Of a stretch of DNA of 64,000 nucleotides, positions 51,943 through 60,981 are shown in pieces. The first letter of the stretch is position 1. Each line of letters opens with the position of its first letter. This DNA is from Streptomyces catenulae (GTDB taxonomy: Bacteria; Actinomycetota; Actinomycetes; Streptomycetales; Streptomycetaceae). The position numbers were made by a program, and so were the translations under genes. The notes under the pieces are model-generated. The model did not search any database. It was given only the letters and a program-made list of their open reading frames with translations, and was not told where the DNA came from. The DNA lies in contig NZ_JODY01000017.1 in assembly GCF_000718015.1 (NCBI RefSeq), positions 124,001-188,000 of the forward strand. The letters are read 5' to 3'.

Positions 51943-54900
51943 CGGGTGTGCCGTCGGCGGTCGGTGTGGGCCTGGGCGGCGCCGCGGGCCACGGCGTGGG
52001 CGAGGAGTTCGGCGGGCCGGTCGGTGCCGATGAGGCGGTTGTGGTGCAGGTGCAGCAGGGAGCTGAGGGCCTGGTCCGGGTCCGACCAGCTCCGTTCCCC
52101 GAGAGCGCGGAGGAGGGCGCCGTAGCGGGCGGTGGCCTCGGCGCGCCGCCGCCACAGCGTGCGCAGCGTCCCGTCGGCGTCGCCCGCCGGGCCCGCGCGG
52201 TACGGGTCGACCAGCGGCAGGGCCTCCCGGCGCCGCTCGCGGAAGCCGCGCTGCCGCTCCTCGTCCTTCGGGATCCTCCGCACCAGCCAGTCGGCACCGG
52301 CGGGTCCGCCCCGCTCCGCCCCGTCCGCGGCGTGGAAGGCGCGGGCCAGATCGGCGAAGCCCGCGGCGGCGACCAGCAGCGGTTCGGCCGGCTCCCGCCG
52401 GGCGTGGCGGCGGCGCAGCTGCTCCAGCACGGCGACGCTGTCCGCGTGGAAGACCCGCTCGGCGGCGGCCATCGCCTCCGGGCCGCCGTACCGCTCCAGC
52501 TCCGGGTCGTAGCTGTCCCAGACCGCGCGCCGGGTCAGCCCGGCGGCGTGCAGCGCGGAGGTCGCGTCGTGGAGGCGTGGCTGGAGGTCGCGGCCGAGGG
52601 CGGCGGCCGGTCCGTGGAAGCGCAGCCGCAGGTGGGGGCCGTCTCCGTCGGTGTAGCGGAGGAAGAACCAGCGGTCGACGCAGTCGGGCAACTCGCCGAG
52701 GAGCGGGGCGAGATGGACGGCGAGCAGTTCCTCGTGGCGGTCGGCCGGGGCGTAGAGGGAGAGGTGCAGCCAGTCGCCGCCGGGGAAGTGGACGGCGGGG
52801 GCGCGACGCGGGAGGGGGCGGCGCGCGGCGCGGGGCTTCACGCCCGGGGTGTGGGCTCCGGGGACGGCGCGCAGCGGGATGACGACCTCCGCGTGGTGCG
52901 GGCCGTCGGGACCGTGCAGCCAGCCGTCCGGGAGGCCGTTCTCCTCGGGGACCTCGCGCAGGTGGACGCGGTCGCCGCGGAGCAGTTCGCGGCGGAGGAG
53001 CCGGGCGTGGTCGGGCCGGGTGAGATCGAGGCGGACGAAGCGGTCCCCCCAACCGGCCTGGACCCGGTCGGGGACGGCCCAGCGCCGCTGCCAGTCCCGG
53101 AACGCCTCCCACCACTGCGCGAACGGCGGTTCGGGCGCCCGCAGTTCCGGCCCTGGGGTCCAGAGCGCCGCACTGAGGACCGTACGCCCGTAACGGACGC
53201 GTGGCAGCCGGGGCAGTACGGCGGCGCCGCCCCAGGACCACATGGACCAGGTGCGGCGCCCGCTCGCGGCGATCTCGCAGAGGAAACGGGACACATTGGG
53301 CAGGCACTCCTCCACGTTGAGCATGTGGAGGACGGTGGGCTCCACCCGTCCGCCGGTGGCCGTGTCCACCAGCCACAGCCCGTCGAGGTCCGCGCGGACC
53401 GCCAGGTCGCGGGGGTCGAGCACGGACGGATCGCCGGGGTCGGCGTAGCAGCCGACCGGCAGCAGATGGTCCAGCAGCCGCGGCACCTGGGCGATGTTGC
53501 CGATCCGGACGTCACCGGGCCGGACGGCGACCTGGGCGCGCACGGCGCCGTCCGCACCGGGGGACGGCTGCCCCGGGGCGCCGTCCGGGCGCACCAGCGC
53601 CGCGAGGTCACCGGCGGACCGCGCGTCGAAGAGGTACCCGAACCGTCCGAGCAGGCTGCCCGCCTGCCGCGATCCGTTGGCGAGGACGAGCCGGAAGTCA
53701 CCGGCGGCCAGCGCGTCGGCGTCCGGCGCCAGCAGCCGCCCGCAGATCTCCAGCGTCTCCGGCGCCCCGTCCCCGTCCTCGGCGAGACGGCGGACGAAGG
53801 GGTGGTCGTCGTCCAGGACCACTTCGCAGGCGCCCGTGAGCAGCGCTTCCTGGGCGAGTGCGGCCAGCGCCCGGGCACGCTCCTGATCGGGTACGTCGCC
53901 GGGGGCGGTGCGGGGGCTCGGTGGGCGGCGGTATCCGGCGGGGGCGCCCAACCCGGCGTCCGGGTCGAGCAGTTCGGTCAGCGGTACGGCCCGGTCGGTG
54001 CCGTACCGCTCCAGGAACGCCTGGTGATACTCGCGCAGATGCGCCGGGCCCGCGGTGTCCGGGGACAGCCGCCACAGCAGCGCCGCGGCGCGGACGGCCT
54101 CCTCCGCCACGGCGGCGGGCAGCCGCACCTCGGCGTCGAGCGCCAGATCCACCTGGAGCAGATCGGCCCCCGGCCGCAGTCGGCGCATCCGGGCGGCGAC
54201 GTCCCGCAGCTCCGGTACGCCGTCGCCCAGCGGGCTCTCGGCGTAGCGCAGCAGTTCCTTCCGTACGGCGTCGAGTTCGGCGAGTTCCGGCAGGTCGCCG
54301 CCGCCGATGGTGCCGCAGACGTCGAGCACGTACCCGAGCGGGTCGGCCTCCTCCAGGGGCGGCCTGGCCTGCGTCAACAGGACGTCGGCGCGGACCAGTT
54401 GGCCGATCAGGCCGTCCGCCGCCTCCTCGGTCAGGCCGGGGAAGCGCTGTTGCAGCGCGGTCACCAGATCGGCTCCGAGCACCGGGCGGTGGGCCAGTTC
54501 CCGTACGGCGGCCACCACCTTCGAGTGGCGCAGGCTGACCTCCTGGACCGGCCGGGTCTTCCGCTCCGCGCCGTCCCGCCCGGAGTGCGGCACCTGGGAG
54601 AGCACCAGGCGGCCACCGCGGACCCGGCAGAGGGAGTTGACCACCACGTGCAGTTGGCGCAGTACCTCGGGGCGGCGCTCCCACTCGGTGACGAGCCCGG
54701 TCAGCCAGGCTCGGTCGGGGCGTACGGCGCGGCGGTGGGCGGCGCCGAGGCGGACACGGGGCGGTTCGCCGGGGGCGGTGAAGCGGACCGGGGCGACGCC
54801 CGCCATCAGCCCGAACGGGGTGGCGCGGGTGCTCATCCGCAGGCGGTAGGAGGTGAGGGCGCGGACGGCGCGGTGCAGCCGGTCGGGGGTGGCGTCCTGA

Positions 54901-55121
54901 CCCTCGTCGAGGACCTTGGTCAGCACTCCGGCGAGCGGCGGGCTGGCGATCTCCACGGCTTCGCGGACGATCGGGCCGTCGGCGAGCGCCCGCAGTGCGG
55001 CGACCGGACCGTCCGCCCGCCCGCCGTCCCCGGGGGCGGCGCAGGGGTGCGTGCCCGCCGGGTGGACCGGTGCCCGCAGCATGCCGAGACCGGCGGGCCG
55101 GAAGAGGTACTGCTCGGACAC
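51939..55121 (-). CDS. lanB: Lantibiotic dehydratase LanB (glutamylation and elimination domains)
   Basis: 1,060 residues, the full length for split-free LanB. Residues 1-770 form the tRNA-Glu-dependent glutamylation domain (LRMSTRATPFGLMAGVAPVR is the conserved RxSTRxTPFG motif; ECLPNVSRFLCEIA and RVRYGRTVLSAALWTPG lie further on). Residues 790-1,050 are the SpaB_C elimination domain (WLHLSLYAPADRHEELLAVH, WFFLRYTDGDGPHLRLRFHG). It dehydrates Ser and Thr of the LanA core. A large hairpin precedes it in the message. Confidence 0.95.
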   Translation of the reverse strand: MSEQYLFRPAGLGMLRAPVHPAGTHPCAAPGDGGRADGPVAALRALADGPIVREAVEIASPPLAGVLTKVLDEGQDATPDRLHRAVRALTSYRLRMSTRATPFGLMAGVAPVRFTAPGEPPRVRLGAAHRRAVRPDRAWLTGLVTEWERRPEVLRQLHVVVNSLCRVRGGRLVLSQVPHSGRDGAERKTRPVQEVSLRHSKVVAAVRELAHRPVLGADLVTALQQRFPGLTEEAADGLIGQLVRADVLLTQARPPLEEADPLGYVLDVCGTIGGGDLPELAELDAVRKELLRYAESPLGDGVPELRDVAARMRRLRPGADLLQVDLALDAEVRLPAAVAEEAVRAAALLWRLSPDTAGPAHLREYHQAFLERYGTDRAVPLTELLDPDAGLGAPAGYRRPPSPRTAPGDVPDQERARALAALAQEALLTGACEVVLDDDHPFVRRLAEDGDGAPETLEICGRLLAPDADALAAGDFRLVLANGSRQAGSLLGRFGYLFDARSAGDLAALVRPDGAPGQPSPGADGAVRAQVAVRPGDVRIGNIAQVPRLLDHLLPVGCYADPGDPSVLDPRDLAVRADLDGLWLVDTATGGRVEPTVLHMLNVEECLPNVSRFLCEIAASGRRTWSMWSWGGAAVLPRLPRVRYGRTVLSAALWTPGPELRAPEPPFAQWWEAFRDWQRRWAVPDRVQAGWGDRFVRLDLTRPDHARLLRRELLRGDRVHLREVPEENGLPDGWLHGPDGPHHAEVVIPLRAVPGAHTPGVKPRAARRPLPRRAPAVHFPGGDWLHLSLYAPADRHEELLAVHLAPLLGELPDCVDRWFFLRYTDGDGPHLRLRFHGPAAALGRDLQPRLHDATSALHAAGLTRRAVWDSYDPELERYGGPEAMAAAERVFHADSVAVLEQLRRRHARREPAEPLLVAAAGFADLARAFHAADGAERGGPAGADWLVRRIPKDEERQRGFRERRREALPLVDPYRAGPAGDADGTLRTLWRRRAEATARYGALLRALGERSWSDPDQALSSLLHLHHNRLIGTDRPAELLAHAVARGAAQAHTDRRRHTR

Positions 55122-55187
55122 CTGGGCACGCTCCTCACCAGCCGCCCGGTCCGGCGCCCGTGCCGGGGCGGCGACGTCTCATCGAAC

Positions 55188-55221
55188 CGGGGCCCGACGG
55201 CGGTTCGCCGCGGGCCCCGGG
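55188..55221 (-). terminator. Attenuator hairpin between lanA and lanB
   Basis: CCGGGGCCCG (55,188-55,197) pairs with CGGGCCCCGG (55,212-55,221), and inside it CGGCG pairs with CGCCG around a GTT loop with one unpaired A. The stem is about 15 bp. It lies 20 bases behind lanA and would let most transcripts stop after the precursor gene, giving more peptide than enzyme. Confidence 0.65.
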
Positions 55222-55240
55222 ACCACCGGTTCGCTCAGCT

Positions 55241-55372
55241 TCAGCAGTTGCAGGTGGAGGGCTGCACGGTGAGGATCACCGTGGTGGTCTCCGCCTTGGC
55301 GGCGGTGTCGGTCTCCTCGTCGAGGAGCTCGCGGATGTCGAGGTCGAGGTCTTCCAGCAGAGCGGCGGGCAT
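55241..55372 (-). CDS. lanA: Lanthipeptide precursor LanA (FxLD-like leader, two-Cys core)
   Basis: 43 residues, ATG at 55,370-55,372 behind CAGGAGAAC. The leader MPAALLEDLDLDIRELLDEE carries an LDLDI motif like the FxLD family. The core AKAETTTVILTVQPSTCNC ends in two Cys (41 and 43) and has seven Thr/Ser. At most two thioether rings can form, both closing at the last three residues. It directly precedes lanB and lanC with a strong promoter upstream, so the call is well supported by context. Confidence 0.85.
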   Translation of the reverse strand: MPAALLEDLDLDIRELLDEETDTAAKAETTTVILTVQPSTCNC

Positions 55373-55497
55373 ATCAGTTCTCCTGTCGTGGGAAATGAGT
55401 GGTGCGCGCGGCGGATAAAGGGAATGCCCGAGGAAAGAGGAAATCCCCATTCCCTTTGTCTGGGGCTGCGCTGCCAGCCAGGTGACCGGGCGCCGCA

Positions 55498-55527
55498 ACC
55501 GTAGGACTGGCGAATCTGCACTGTCAA
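55498..55527 (-). promoter_or_regulatory. Consensus promoter of the lanthipeptide operon
   Basis: On the minus strand TTGACA (55,522-55,527) and TACGGT (55,498-55,503) are separated by 18 bp. This is the best housekeeping-type promoter in the window. The leader to the lanA ATG would be about 115 bases. Confidence 0.7.
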
Positions 55528-56220
55528 CAGTTCCCCGGGAATTAACGCCTTGCTTACTTTGCGCCCCGCCGCCGATCCGGCCGTGCGCCGCTTTTGAACC
55601 GCGCCGCCAAAGTGGCAAATACCGGACCCGGCGACCCGCCGGAATTTGATTCGTAAATCACAGGAGGAGGGAATCGCGGGGCTTCACGCCGCCTTCGGGA
55701 ATTCAATCCACCGTTTTTCTGGTACACCCGCCCGGCCACCCTCCAGGGACATATCGCGGCCCACATACCCCCTTTCAGGGACACGGATCCGTCCTCACTT
55801 CCGGTACTCCCACAGCCCTCCACCCGGGAAACCCCGCAGGTCAGGCGGGGTACGGGAACGATGCGCGGCAGAGCGCCCCGATGCCGGGCATTGACAGAGC
55901 CCGCCCTTTCGGTGCGGTATTCCTCTTACGCACTTCTCCGCACGGGGCGACATCCGGCGGAGTGGATGCGCGTCGGGGCGACGGACCGGCCACGGCCCGC
56001 ACAAGTACTCACCGGTAAGAAAGGGAAACCTTCGCCACGCAAGGTGGATTCCACGTTACGGCGGGTAATGTGCCGTGCGGGATGCGCGTACGCATTCATC
56101 TGGGCGAGCGGCGTGGTAAACGCCCTGCGCGGCCGATGCCCGAGCCCCCGGGATACAGATCATTTCCGGAGTAATTCCGGTTCGGTGAATACCGTGATCC
56201 GGCCGCGCGCCCGGCAGTCG
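55528..56220. other. Gene-poor, lower-GC region upstream of the lanthipeptide promoter
   Basis: About 690 bases. An ORF of 89 codons on the minus strand (55,554-55,823) has no coding character or ribosome site. Base composition is lower in GC than on either side. It may hold the remains of an earlier gene; nothing is recognisable. Confidence 0.45.
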
Positions 56221-56793
56221 TCAGGCGGATTCCTCCGGCGCGGCGAGGGCCGTTTCGACGAGGTGATCCGCGTATGCGGCGGTCAACGGGTCCGGGCGGA
56301 ACAGGATGCGGTACATCATCGGGGCGACCACCAGATCCATGACCGTCTCCACCGGCGGAGCCGTCTCACCGCGGTCCAGCGCACGGGCCAGAATCGTCTC
56401 GACCTGCCCGGCGGCGTACGCGGAACACTGCCCGGCGTTGGAGCCGTCGGGGTCGCCCAGCAGCGCGTCACGGACGTAGGCGCGGCCGGGCGGCGAGGCC
56501 ATCTCGTCGAGGAACTGCCGCGCCCAGGCGGTCAGATCGGCGTGGAGCGCACCGTGGTCGGACGGCGGCTCCTCGGGGCGCAGCCGCTCGACCGCGACAT
56601 CCGACAGCAGTTCCTGGAGATCGCCCCAGCGGCGGTAGATCGTCGACGGGGTGACGCCCGCACGGGCCGCGACCGCCGGGACGGTCAGCTTGGCGCGCCC
56701 CTGCTCGGCTTCGAGTTCCCGCACGGCGGCGTGCACCGCCTCCTGCACGCGCGCGCTGCGCCCACCGGGGCGCGCCATGGGCTTGGGACTCAT
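56221..56793 (-). CDS. TetR-family regulator
   Basis: 190 residues. The TetR N-terminal HTH is seen in RVQEAVHAAVRELEAEQG, LTVPAVAARAGVTPSTIYRR and WGDLQELLSDVAVERLRPEE. The ligand domain follows (LTAWARQFLDEMASPPGRAY, VMDLVVAPMMYRILFRPDPL), typical of the TetR_C_16/DUF1956-like class. It lies between the lanthipeptide cluster and the amidase genes on the same strand as the latter. GCAACATCATTGCGTT in its own upstream region partly resembles the half-sites at 58,520-58,572. Confidence 0.9.
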   Translation of the reverse strand: MSPKPMARPGGRSARVQEAVHAAVRELEAEQGRAKLTVPAVAARAGVTPSTIYRRWGDLQELLSDVAVERLRPEEPPSDHGALHADLTAWARQFLDEMASPPGRAYVRDALLGDPDGSNAGQCSAYAAGQVETILARALDRGETAPPVETVMDLVVAPMMYRILFRPDPLTAAYADHLVETALAAPEESA

Positions 56794-56845
56794 GACGCCA
56801 CCTTAAAGCAACATCATTGCGTTCCGCCCGCCCCGCGCCCCGGCG

Positions 56846-58210
56846 TCACGCCCCCGCGGTGGCCCGCGCCTCCTCCCCGTACCGGGCGGCGTAGGCGTGC
56901 CCGGTACGCAGCACGGTCCGCTCGCCCAGGGGAGGCCCCATCAGCTGCATCCCCATGGGCAGCCCGGCGGAGTCCTGACCGACCGGCAGGGTCAGGGCGG
57001 GTATCCCGGTGATGTTGGCAGGCGCGCAGAGGCGTACGTACGCGTCGGAGACGCTCTCCGTGGTGCCGTCGGGCCAGCTGACGGCGGACCGCCCGACCTC
57101 GGTGGCGGTCATCGGGACGGTGGGCGCGGCGACCACGTCGACCTGCGCGAAGAGGCGTATCCACGCCTCCCGCATCAGCCGCTGGGCCCGCCGGGCGCGC
57201 AGATGGTCCCCGGCCAGGACGGTGGTCCCGGCCTCCAGGAGCACCCGGACGTCGGGGCCGTACAACTCGGGCGAGGTGCGCAGGGTGGCCTCGTGGTACG
57301 CGGTCGCCTCCGGGACCATCAGCCCCCAGTGGACGGCCTGGACGTACCGGGCCATCGGCGTCGCGACGGGGACGAGGGTGGCGCCCAGCCCCGCCATCCG
57401 GTCGAGGGCGGTCCGGACGGCGGCTTCGACCTCGGGGGCGACCCGGTCGAAGTAGTAGGTGTCCGGCACGCCGATCCGCAGGCCGGTCAGGTCGCCGTCC
57501 GGGAGCGGCGCCACGGGTGCGCGTCCGGGACCGGTCAGCTCCTGGAGGACGAGGGCGGCATCGGCCACCGTGCGGGTGAGGGGGCCGACGTGGTCCAGCG
57601 ACCAGGACAGCGGGGTCACCCCGCGCCGCGGGAGCAGGCCGTAGGTCGGCTTGAGCCCGACGACGCCGTTGAGCGCGGCGGGGACGCGGATGGAGCCGCC
57701 GGTGTCCGTGCCCAGGGCGAAGGTGGCGGCGCCCGTGGCCACGGCGACCGCGGAGCCGCCGCTCGATCCACCGGCTATCCGGCGGTCGTCCCGGGCGTTC
57801 CGGGTCTGCGGGGTGATCAGCCCGTAGGCGAACTCATGGGTGTGTGTCTTGCCCAGGAGGACGGCACCGGCGCCGTCGAGGCGGGCGGCCACCGCGCTGT
57901 CGGCGGATGCCCGGTGACCTGCGCGGACGCGGGATCCGGCGGCGGTCGCCCACCCCGCGGCGTCGATCAGGTCCTTCAGGCCGAAGGGGATGCCGTGCAG
58001 CGGGCCCCGGTGGCGCCCGGCCGCGATCTCCGCTGCGGCGCGGGCGGCCGCCGCCCGGGCCGCGTCCCGGCCGACGGCGGCGTACGGCCCGAGCCGCGGC
58101 TGTACGGCGTCGAGCCGGTCGAGCACGGAGGCGGTCAGCTCGACCGGGGACAGCTCGCGCGCCCGCACGGCGGCGGACGCCTCGGTGAGGGACAGATCAG
58201 CGGGGTACAT
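56846..58210 (-). CDS. Amidase signature-family hydrolase (AtzE-like)
   Basis: 454 residues, ATG at 58,208-58,210. The Ser-cisSer-Lys triad is present: Lys in GIPFGLKDLIDAAGW, and the two serines in RRIAGGSSGGSAVAVATG and LGTDTGGSIRVPAALNGV. It hydrolyses an amide of unknown identity. Its start overlaps the end of a small AtzG-like gene by 14 bases. The pair matches the AtzE-AtzG arrangement, in which the small protein supports the amidase. Confidence 0.9.
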   Translation of the reverse strand: MYPADLSLTEASAAVRARELSPVELTASVLDRLDAVQPRLGPYAAVGRDAARAAAARAAAEIAAGRHRGPLHGIPFGLKDLIDAAGWATAAGSRVRAGHRASADSAVAARLDGAGAVLLGKTHTHEFAYGLITPQTRNARDDRRIAGGSSGGSAVAVATGAATFALGTDTGGSIRVPAALNGVVGLKPTYGLLPRRGVTPLSWSLDHVGPLTRTVADAALVLQELTGPGRAPVAPLPDGDLTGLRIGVPDTYYFDRVAPEVEAAVRTALDRMAGLGATLVPVATPMARYVQAVHWGLMVPEATAYHEATLRTSPELYGPDVRVLLEAGTTVLAGDHLRARRAQRLMREAWIRLFAQVDVVAAPTVPMTATEVGRSAVSWPDGTTESVSDAYVRLCAPANITGIPALTLPVGQDSAGLPMGMQLMGPPLGERTVLRTGHAYAARYGEEARATAGA

Positions 58211-58460
58211 CGACGGGCTCCCGTTCGGTGGTGTGGTCGGCCGGGGGCGTCTCCCCGAGATCCAGCTCCCGCAGCGGGGCGAGCACCGCGTGGAGGTGCC
58301 GGGCGACGGCCGCGACCTCGGCGCACCGCTCCGCCGGGAGCCGCACCCCGGCCCGGAGCGCCGCCCGCGCGGCCTCCCCGGGCGGGAAACCGGGGCCGTC
58401 GCCCGGGCCCGCCTCCCCTGCCGTGGCAGGCGCGGCGTTCTCCGCGAGGTCCATGAACAT
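58197..58460 (-). CDS. AtzG-like small subunit (DUF4089 type)
   Basis: 87 residues. The C-terminal 50 (AGVRLPAERCAEVAAVARHL, HAVLAPLRELDLG) match the AtzG/DUF4089 pattern of a helical hairpin with an xxLPxxRxxxVxxxxxxL motif and an acidic end. The N-terminal 30 residues are Gly/Pro-rich. It is co-transcribed with and overlaps the amidase gene, which strengthens the call. Confidence 0.7.
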   Translation of the reverse strand: MFMDLAENAAPATAGEAGPGDGPGFPPGEAARAALRAGVRLPAERCAEVAAVARHLHAVLAPLRELDLGETPPADHTTEREPVDVPR

Positions 58461-58519
58461 CCCTCCGTACAGGCGCGGTCGGGGCCGCTCGACCGGGCCG
58501 CACCCGCCACCCGATCGAA

Positions 58520-58572
58520 CTAACGCTAAAAGATTGCGTTAGCTGAGAGTAGGCGTTAGCTTCGACTAACGC
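58520..58572. promoter_or_regulatory. Four CTAACGC/GCGTTAG half-sites between divergent operons
   Basis: CTAACGC at 58,520-58,526, GCGTTAG at 58,536-58,542, GCGTTAG at 58,553-58,559 and CTAACGC at 58,566-58,572. The first two and last two form inverted repeats with 9- and 6-bp spacers. The region is AT-rich and lies between the AtzG-like and MBL genes. A TetR-type dimer, perhaps the product at 56,221-56,793, is the likely binder. Confidence 0.7.
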
Positions 58573-58612
58573 AAACAGATAGCTTTTACAGCGAACGGAA
58601 GGGGCACGAAAG

Positions 58613-59692
58613 ATGGTTCCCACCAGCCCGGCACCGCAGGAGATCCCGTCCGGCCGACAGCCGTCGCCGCACCGCCGACCCGCACCGGAGCCCGGCCACC
58701 GCACGCCGGAAGAGCGGGAGCGGGGCTCGGAGCGGGAGGTGACCGCCGAGCCCGCGCCGCCGGTCCGTCCACCCCTCCCTCCCGCGCCCGCCTGGGAGTT
58801 GGGCGGTATCACCGTCCACCGCATCGACGAGGTGGCGCTGCCGCCGCAGACGGGCCCCTGGCTGCTGCCGTCCGCCACCCCCGAGGTGGTCGACCACACC
58901 CCCTGGCTGCGGCCCGACTTCGCCGACGGGTCCGGCGTCCTCCGCCTGAGCAGCCACACCTTCGCCTGCACCGTCGGCGATCTGCGCGTACTGATCGACA
59001 CCGGCATCGGCAACGGCAAGACCCGCGCCAACCCCGCCTGGCACGGCCTGCGGACCGACTACCTCGCCCGACTGGAGGCCGCCGGGTTCCCGCCGGACCG
59101 CGTCGACCTGGTACTCCTCACCCATCTCCACACCGACCACGTCGGCTGGAACACCCGTGCCGACGGCGACGATTGGCGGCCCACCTTCCCGCGCGCCCGC
59201 CATGTGACCTCCCGCCGGGAGTGGGAGCACTGGTCCACCGCGGAGCTGGACGACGCCCGGCGGCAGATGTTCCGCGACTCCGTCCACCCGGTCCGCGACG
59301 CCGGACAGCTCGACCTCGTCGACGTCCCCGCCGAGGGGACCACGATCGCGCCGGGCATCCGCCTGCTCCCCACGCCCGGACACACCCCGGGCCACATCGC
59401 CGTGGAGCTGCGCGGCCGTACGCGCACGGCGGTGATCACCGGCGACTGCGTCCACCACCCCGTCCAACTGGGCCACCCCACGCTGGGCAGTTGCGTGGAC
59501 ACCGACCCGGCACAGGCTGTGGCCACCCGGCGCGCGCTCCTCGACTCCCTCGCCGGGACGGACACCCTGCTCCTCGGCACCCACTTCCCGCCGCCCACCG
59601 CCGGGGTGGTCCGGACCCAGGGCGCCGCCTACCGCCTGATACCGGCCCCGGGCCACCCGGCACCGGCCACCGCGACCGGCACCCGGGCATGA
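58613..59692 (+). CDS. MBL-fold metallo-hydrolase
   Basis: 359 residues, ATG 58,613, GGAAGGGG upstream. The first 60 residues are Pro/Arg-rich and probably disordered. The metallo-beta-lactamase fold follows: LLTHLHTDHVGW (HxHxDH), TPGHTPGHIAVEL, VITGDCVHHPVQ and LLGTHFPPP. It binds two metal ions. The family includes lactonases and thiolesterases; substrate unknown. Divergent from the amidase pair through shared half-sites, so the enzymes may act on the same compound. Confidence 0.9.
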   Translation: MVPTSPAPQEIPSGRQPSPHRRPAPEPGHRTPEERERGSEREVTAEPAPPVRPPLPPAPAWELGGITVHRIDEVALPPQTGPWLLPSATPEVVDHTPWLRPDFADGSGVLRLSSHTFACTVGDLRVLIDTGIGNGKTRANPAWHGLRTDYLARLEAAGFPPDRVDLVLLTHLHTDHVGWNTRADGDDWRPTFPRARHVTSRREWEHWSTAELDDARRQMFRDSVHPVRDAGQLDLVDVPAEGTTIAPGIRLLPTPGHTPGHIAVELRGRTRTAVITGDCVHHPVQLGHPTLGSCVDTDPAQAVATRRALLDSLAGTDTLLLGTHFPPPTAGVVRTQGAAYRLIPAPGHPAPATATGTRA

Positions 59693-59811
59693 CGCCGACG
59701 CCACCACCGAAGGGCGCCCCGAAGGCTGCCCCGAGGGTCGCCCCGGAGGGACGCTCCGCACGCCGCGCACCGGCTCCGGAGGCGTGCGCGGGCGGTGACC
59801 AACGGCACACA

Positions 59812-59823
59812 TACTGATCAGTA
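59812..59823 (+). promoter_or_regulatory. Perfect palindrome TACTGATCAGTA upstream of CoA-ester lyases
   Basis: A 12-bp palindrome, 97 bases before the ATG at 59,920, in a position fit for a TetR-type operator near the promoter. No other signal is evident in the leader. Confidence 0.5.
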
Positions 59824-59919
59824 GCATCCGCGGACGCCGCCTCTAGAGTGAGCCGCACGCCGTCGGCGTTGTGCGCGCGGGCGGCCCCCCGGAACCCTCG
59901 ATCCGAGCAGGGAGACTGC

Positions 59920-60981
59920 ATGCGCTCTCCGAAGGACTTCTTCCGCCCGCTGGCCGTCGGGGCGCCGACACCGGTGCGGGAGGTACCGTTCCGCCCCTCC
60001 CGGATGATCCACTTCTTCGACCCGGGCAACGCAAAGATGGCCGCGAAGGTCCCCGCCATCGCCCCCACCGTCGATGTGCTGCTCGGCAATCTGGAGGACG
60101 CGGTCGCCGCCGACCGCAAGGAGGCGGCGCGCGACGGGCTGGTGAAGATCGCCCGCGCCACCGACTTCGGCGACACCCAGCTGTGGACGCGGATCAACAG
60201 CCTCGACTCGCCGTGGGCCCTCGACGACCTGCTGACGCTGGTCACCGAGATCGGCGACAAGCTCGACGTCATCATGGTGCCGAAGGTCGAGGGCGCCGCC
60301 GACATCCACTACGTCGACCGGCTGCTCGCGCAGTTGGAGGCGAAGGCCGGTATCCGGCGGCCGATCCTGGTCCACGCCATCCTGGAGACCGCCACCGGCG
60401 TCGCCGATGTCGAGGAGATCGCCGGGGCGAGCCCCCGGATGCAGGGCATCTCCCTCGGCCCCGCCGACCTCGCCGCCAGCCGCCGGATGAAGACCACCCG
60501 CGTCGGCGGCGGCCACCCCGGCTACCTCGTCCGCCAGGACCCCGACGGCCAGGACACGGACGCGGAACGGGCCACGTACCAGCAGGATCTGTGGCACTAC
60601 ACCCTCGCGCGGATGGTCGACGCCTGCGCGGCGCACGGGATCCTGCCGTACTACGGGCCGTTCGGCGACATCAAGGACACCACCGCCTGCGAGGACCAGT
60701 TCCGTAACGCGTTCCTCCTGGGATGCGTCGGCGCGTGGAGCCTGCACCCGGTGCAGATCGGCATCGCGAAGAAGGTCTTCTCACCGTCGCCGGACGAGGT
60801 CCGCTGGGCCCGCCGGGTCATCGAGGCGATGGGCGACGGCACCGGCGCGGTGATGCTCGACGGCAAGATGCAGGACGACGCCACCTTCAAGCAGTGTCAG
60901 GTGGTGGTCGAGCTGGCGGACGCCCTCGCCGCCCGCGACCCCGAGCTGCGCGCCGCGTACGACGCGGCCGGAGAGGAGTGA
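59920..60981 (+). CDS. L-malyl-CoA/beta-methylmalyl-CoA lyase-type enzyme
   Basis: 353 residues, ATG 59,920 behind GCAGGGAGA. Aldolase-type TIM-barrel motifs of CoA-ester lyases are present: [58 protein letters not shown], and [20 protein letters not shown]. Such enzymes cleave methylmalyl-CoA to glyoxylate and propionyl-CoA in the ethylmalonyl-CoA pathway used by Streptomyces on C2 compounds. Coupled by GTGA to the next lyase. Confidence 0.88.
   Translation: MRSPKDFFRPLAVGAPTPVREVPFRPSRMIHFFDPGNAKMAAKVPAIAPTVDVLLGNLEDAVAADRKEAARDGLVKIARATDFGDTQLWTRINSLDSPWALDDLLTLVTEIGDKLDVIMVPKVEGAADIHYVDRLLAQLEAKAGIRRPILVHAILETATGVADVEEIAGASPRMQGISLGPADLAASRRMKTTRVGGGHPGYLVRQDPDGQDTDAERATYQQDLWHYTLARMVDACAAHGILPYYGPFGDIKDTTACEDQFRNAFLLGCVGAWSLHPVQIGIAKKVFSPSPDEVRWARRVIEAMGDGTGAVMLDGKMQDDATFKQCQVVVELADALAARDPELRAAYDAAGEE

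Noticed and set aside
51933..55418. Plus-strand open frame of 1,161 codons over the lanB gene
   Set aside because: Antisense of lanB, which has clear family motifs; the plus-strand translation has none.
55554..55823. 89-codon minus-strand ORF upstream of lanA
   Set aside because: Composition is not that of a Streptomyces gene, no ribosome site, and the lanthipeptide promoter lies just downstream. Not supported as a second precursor.
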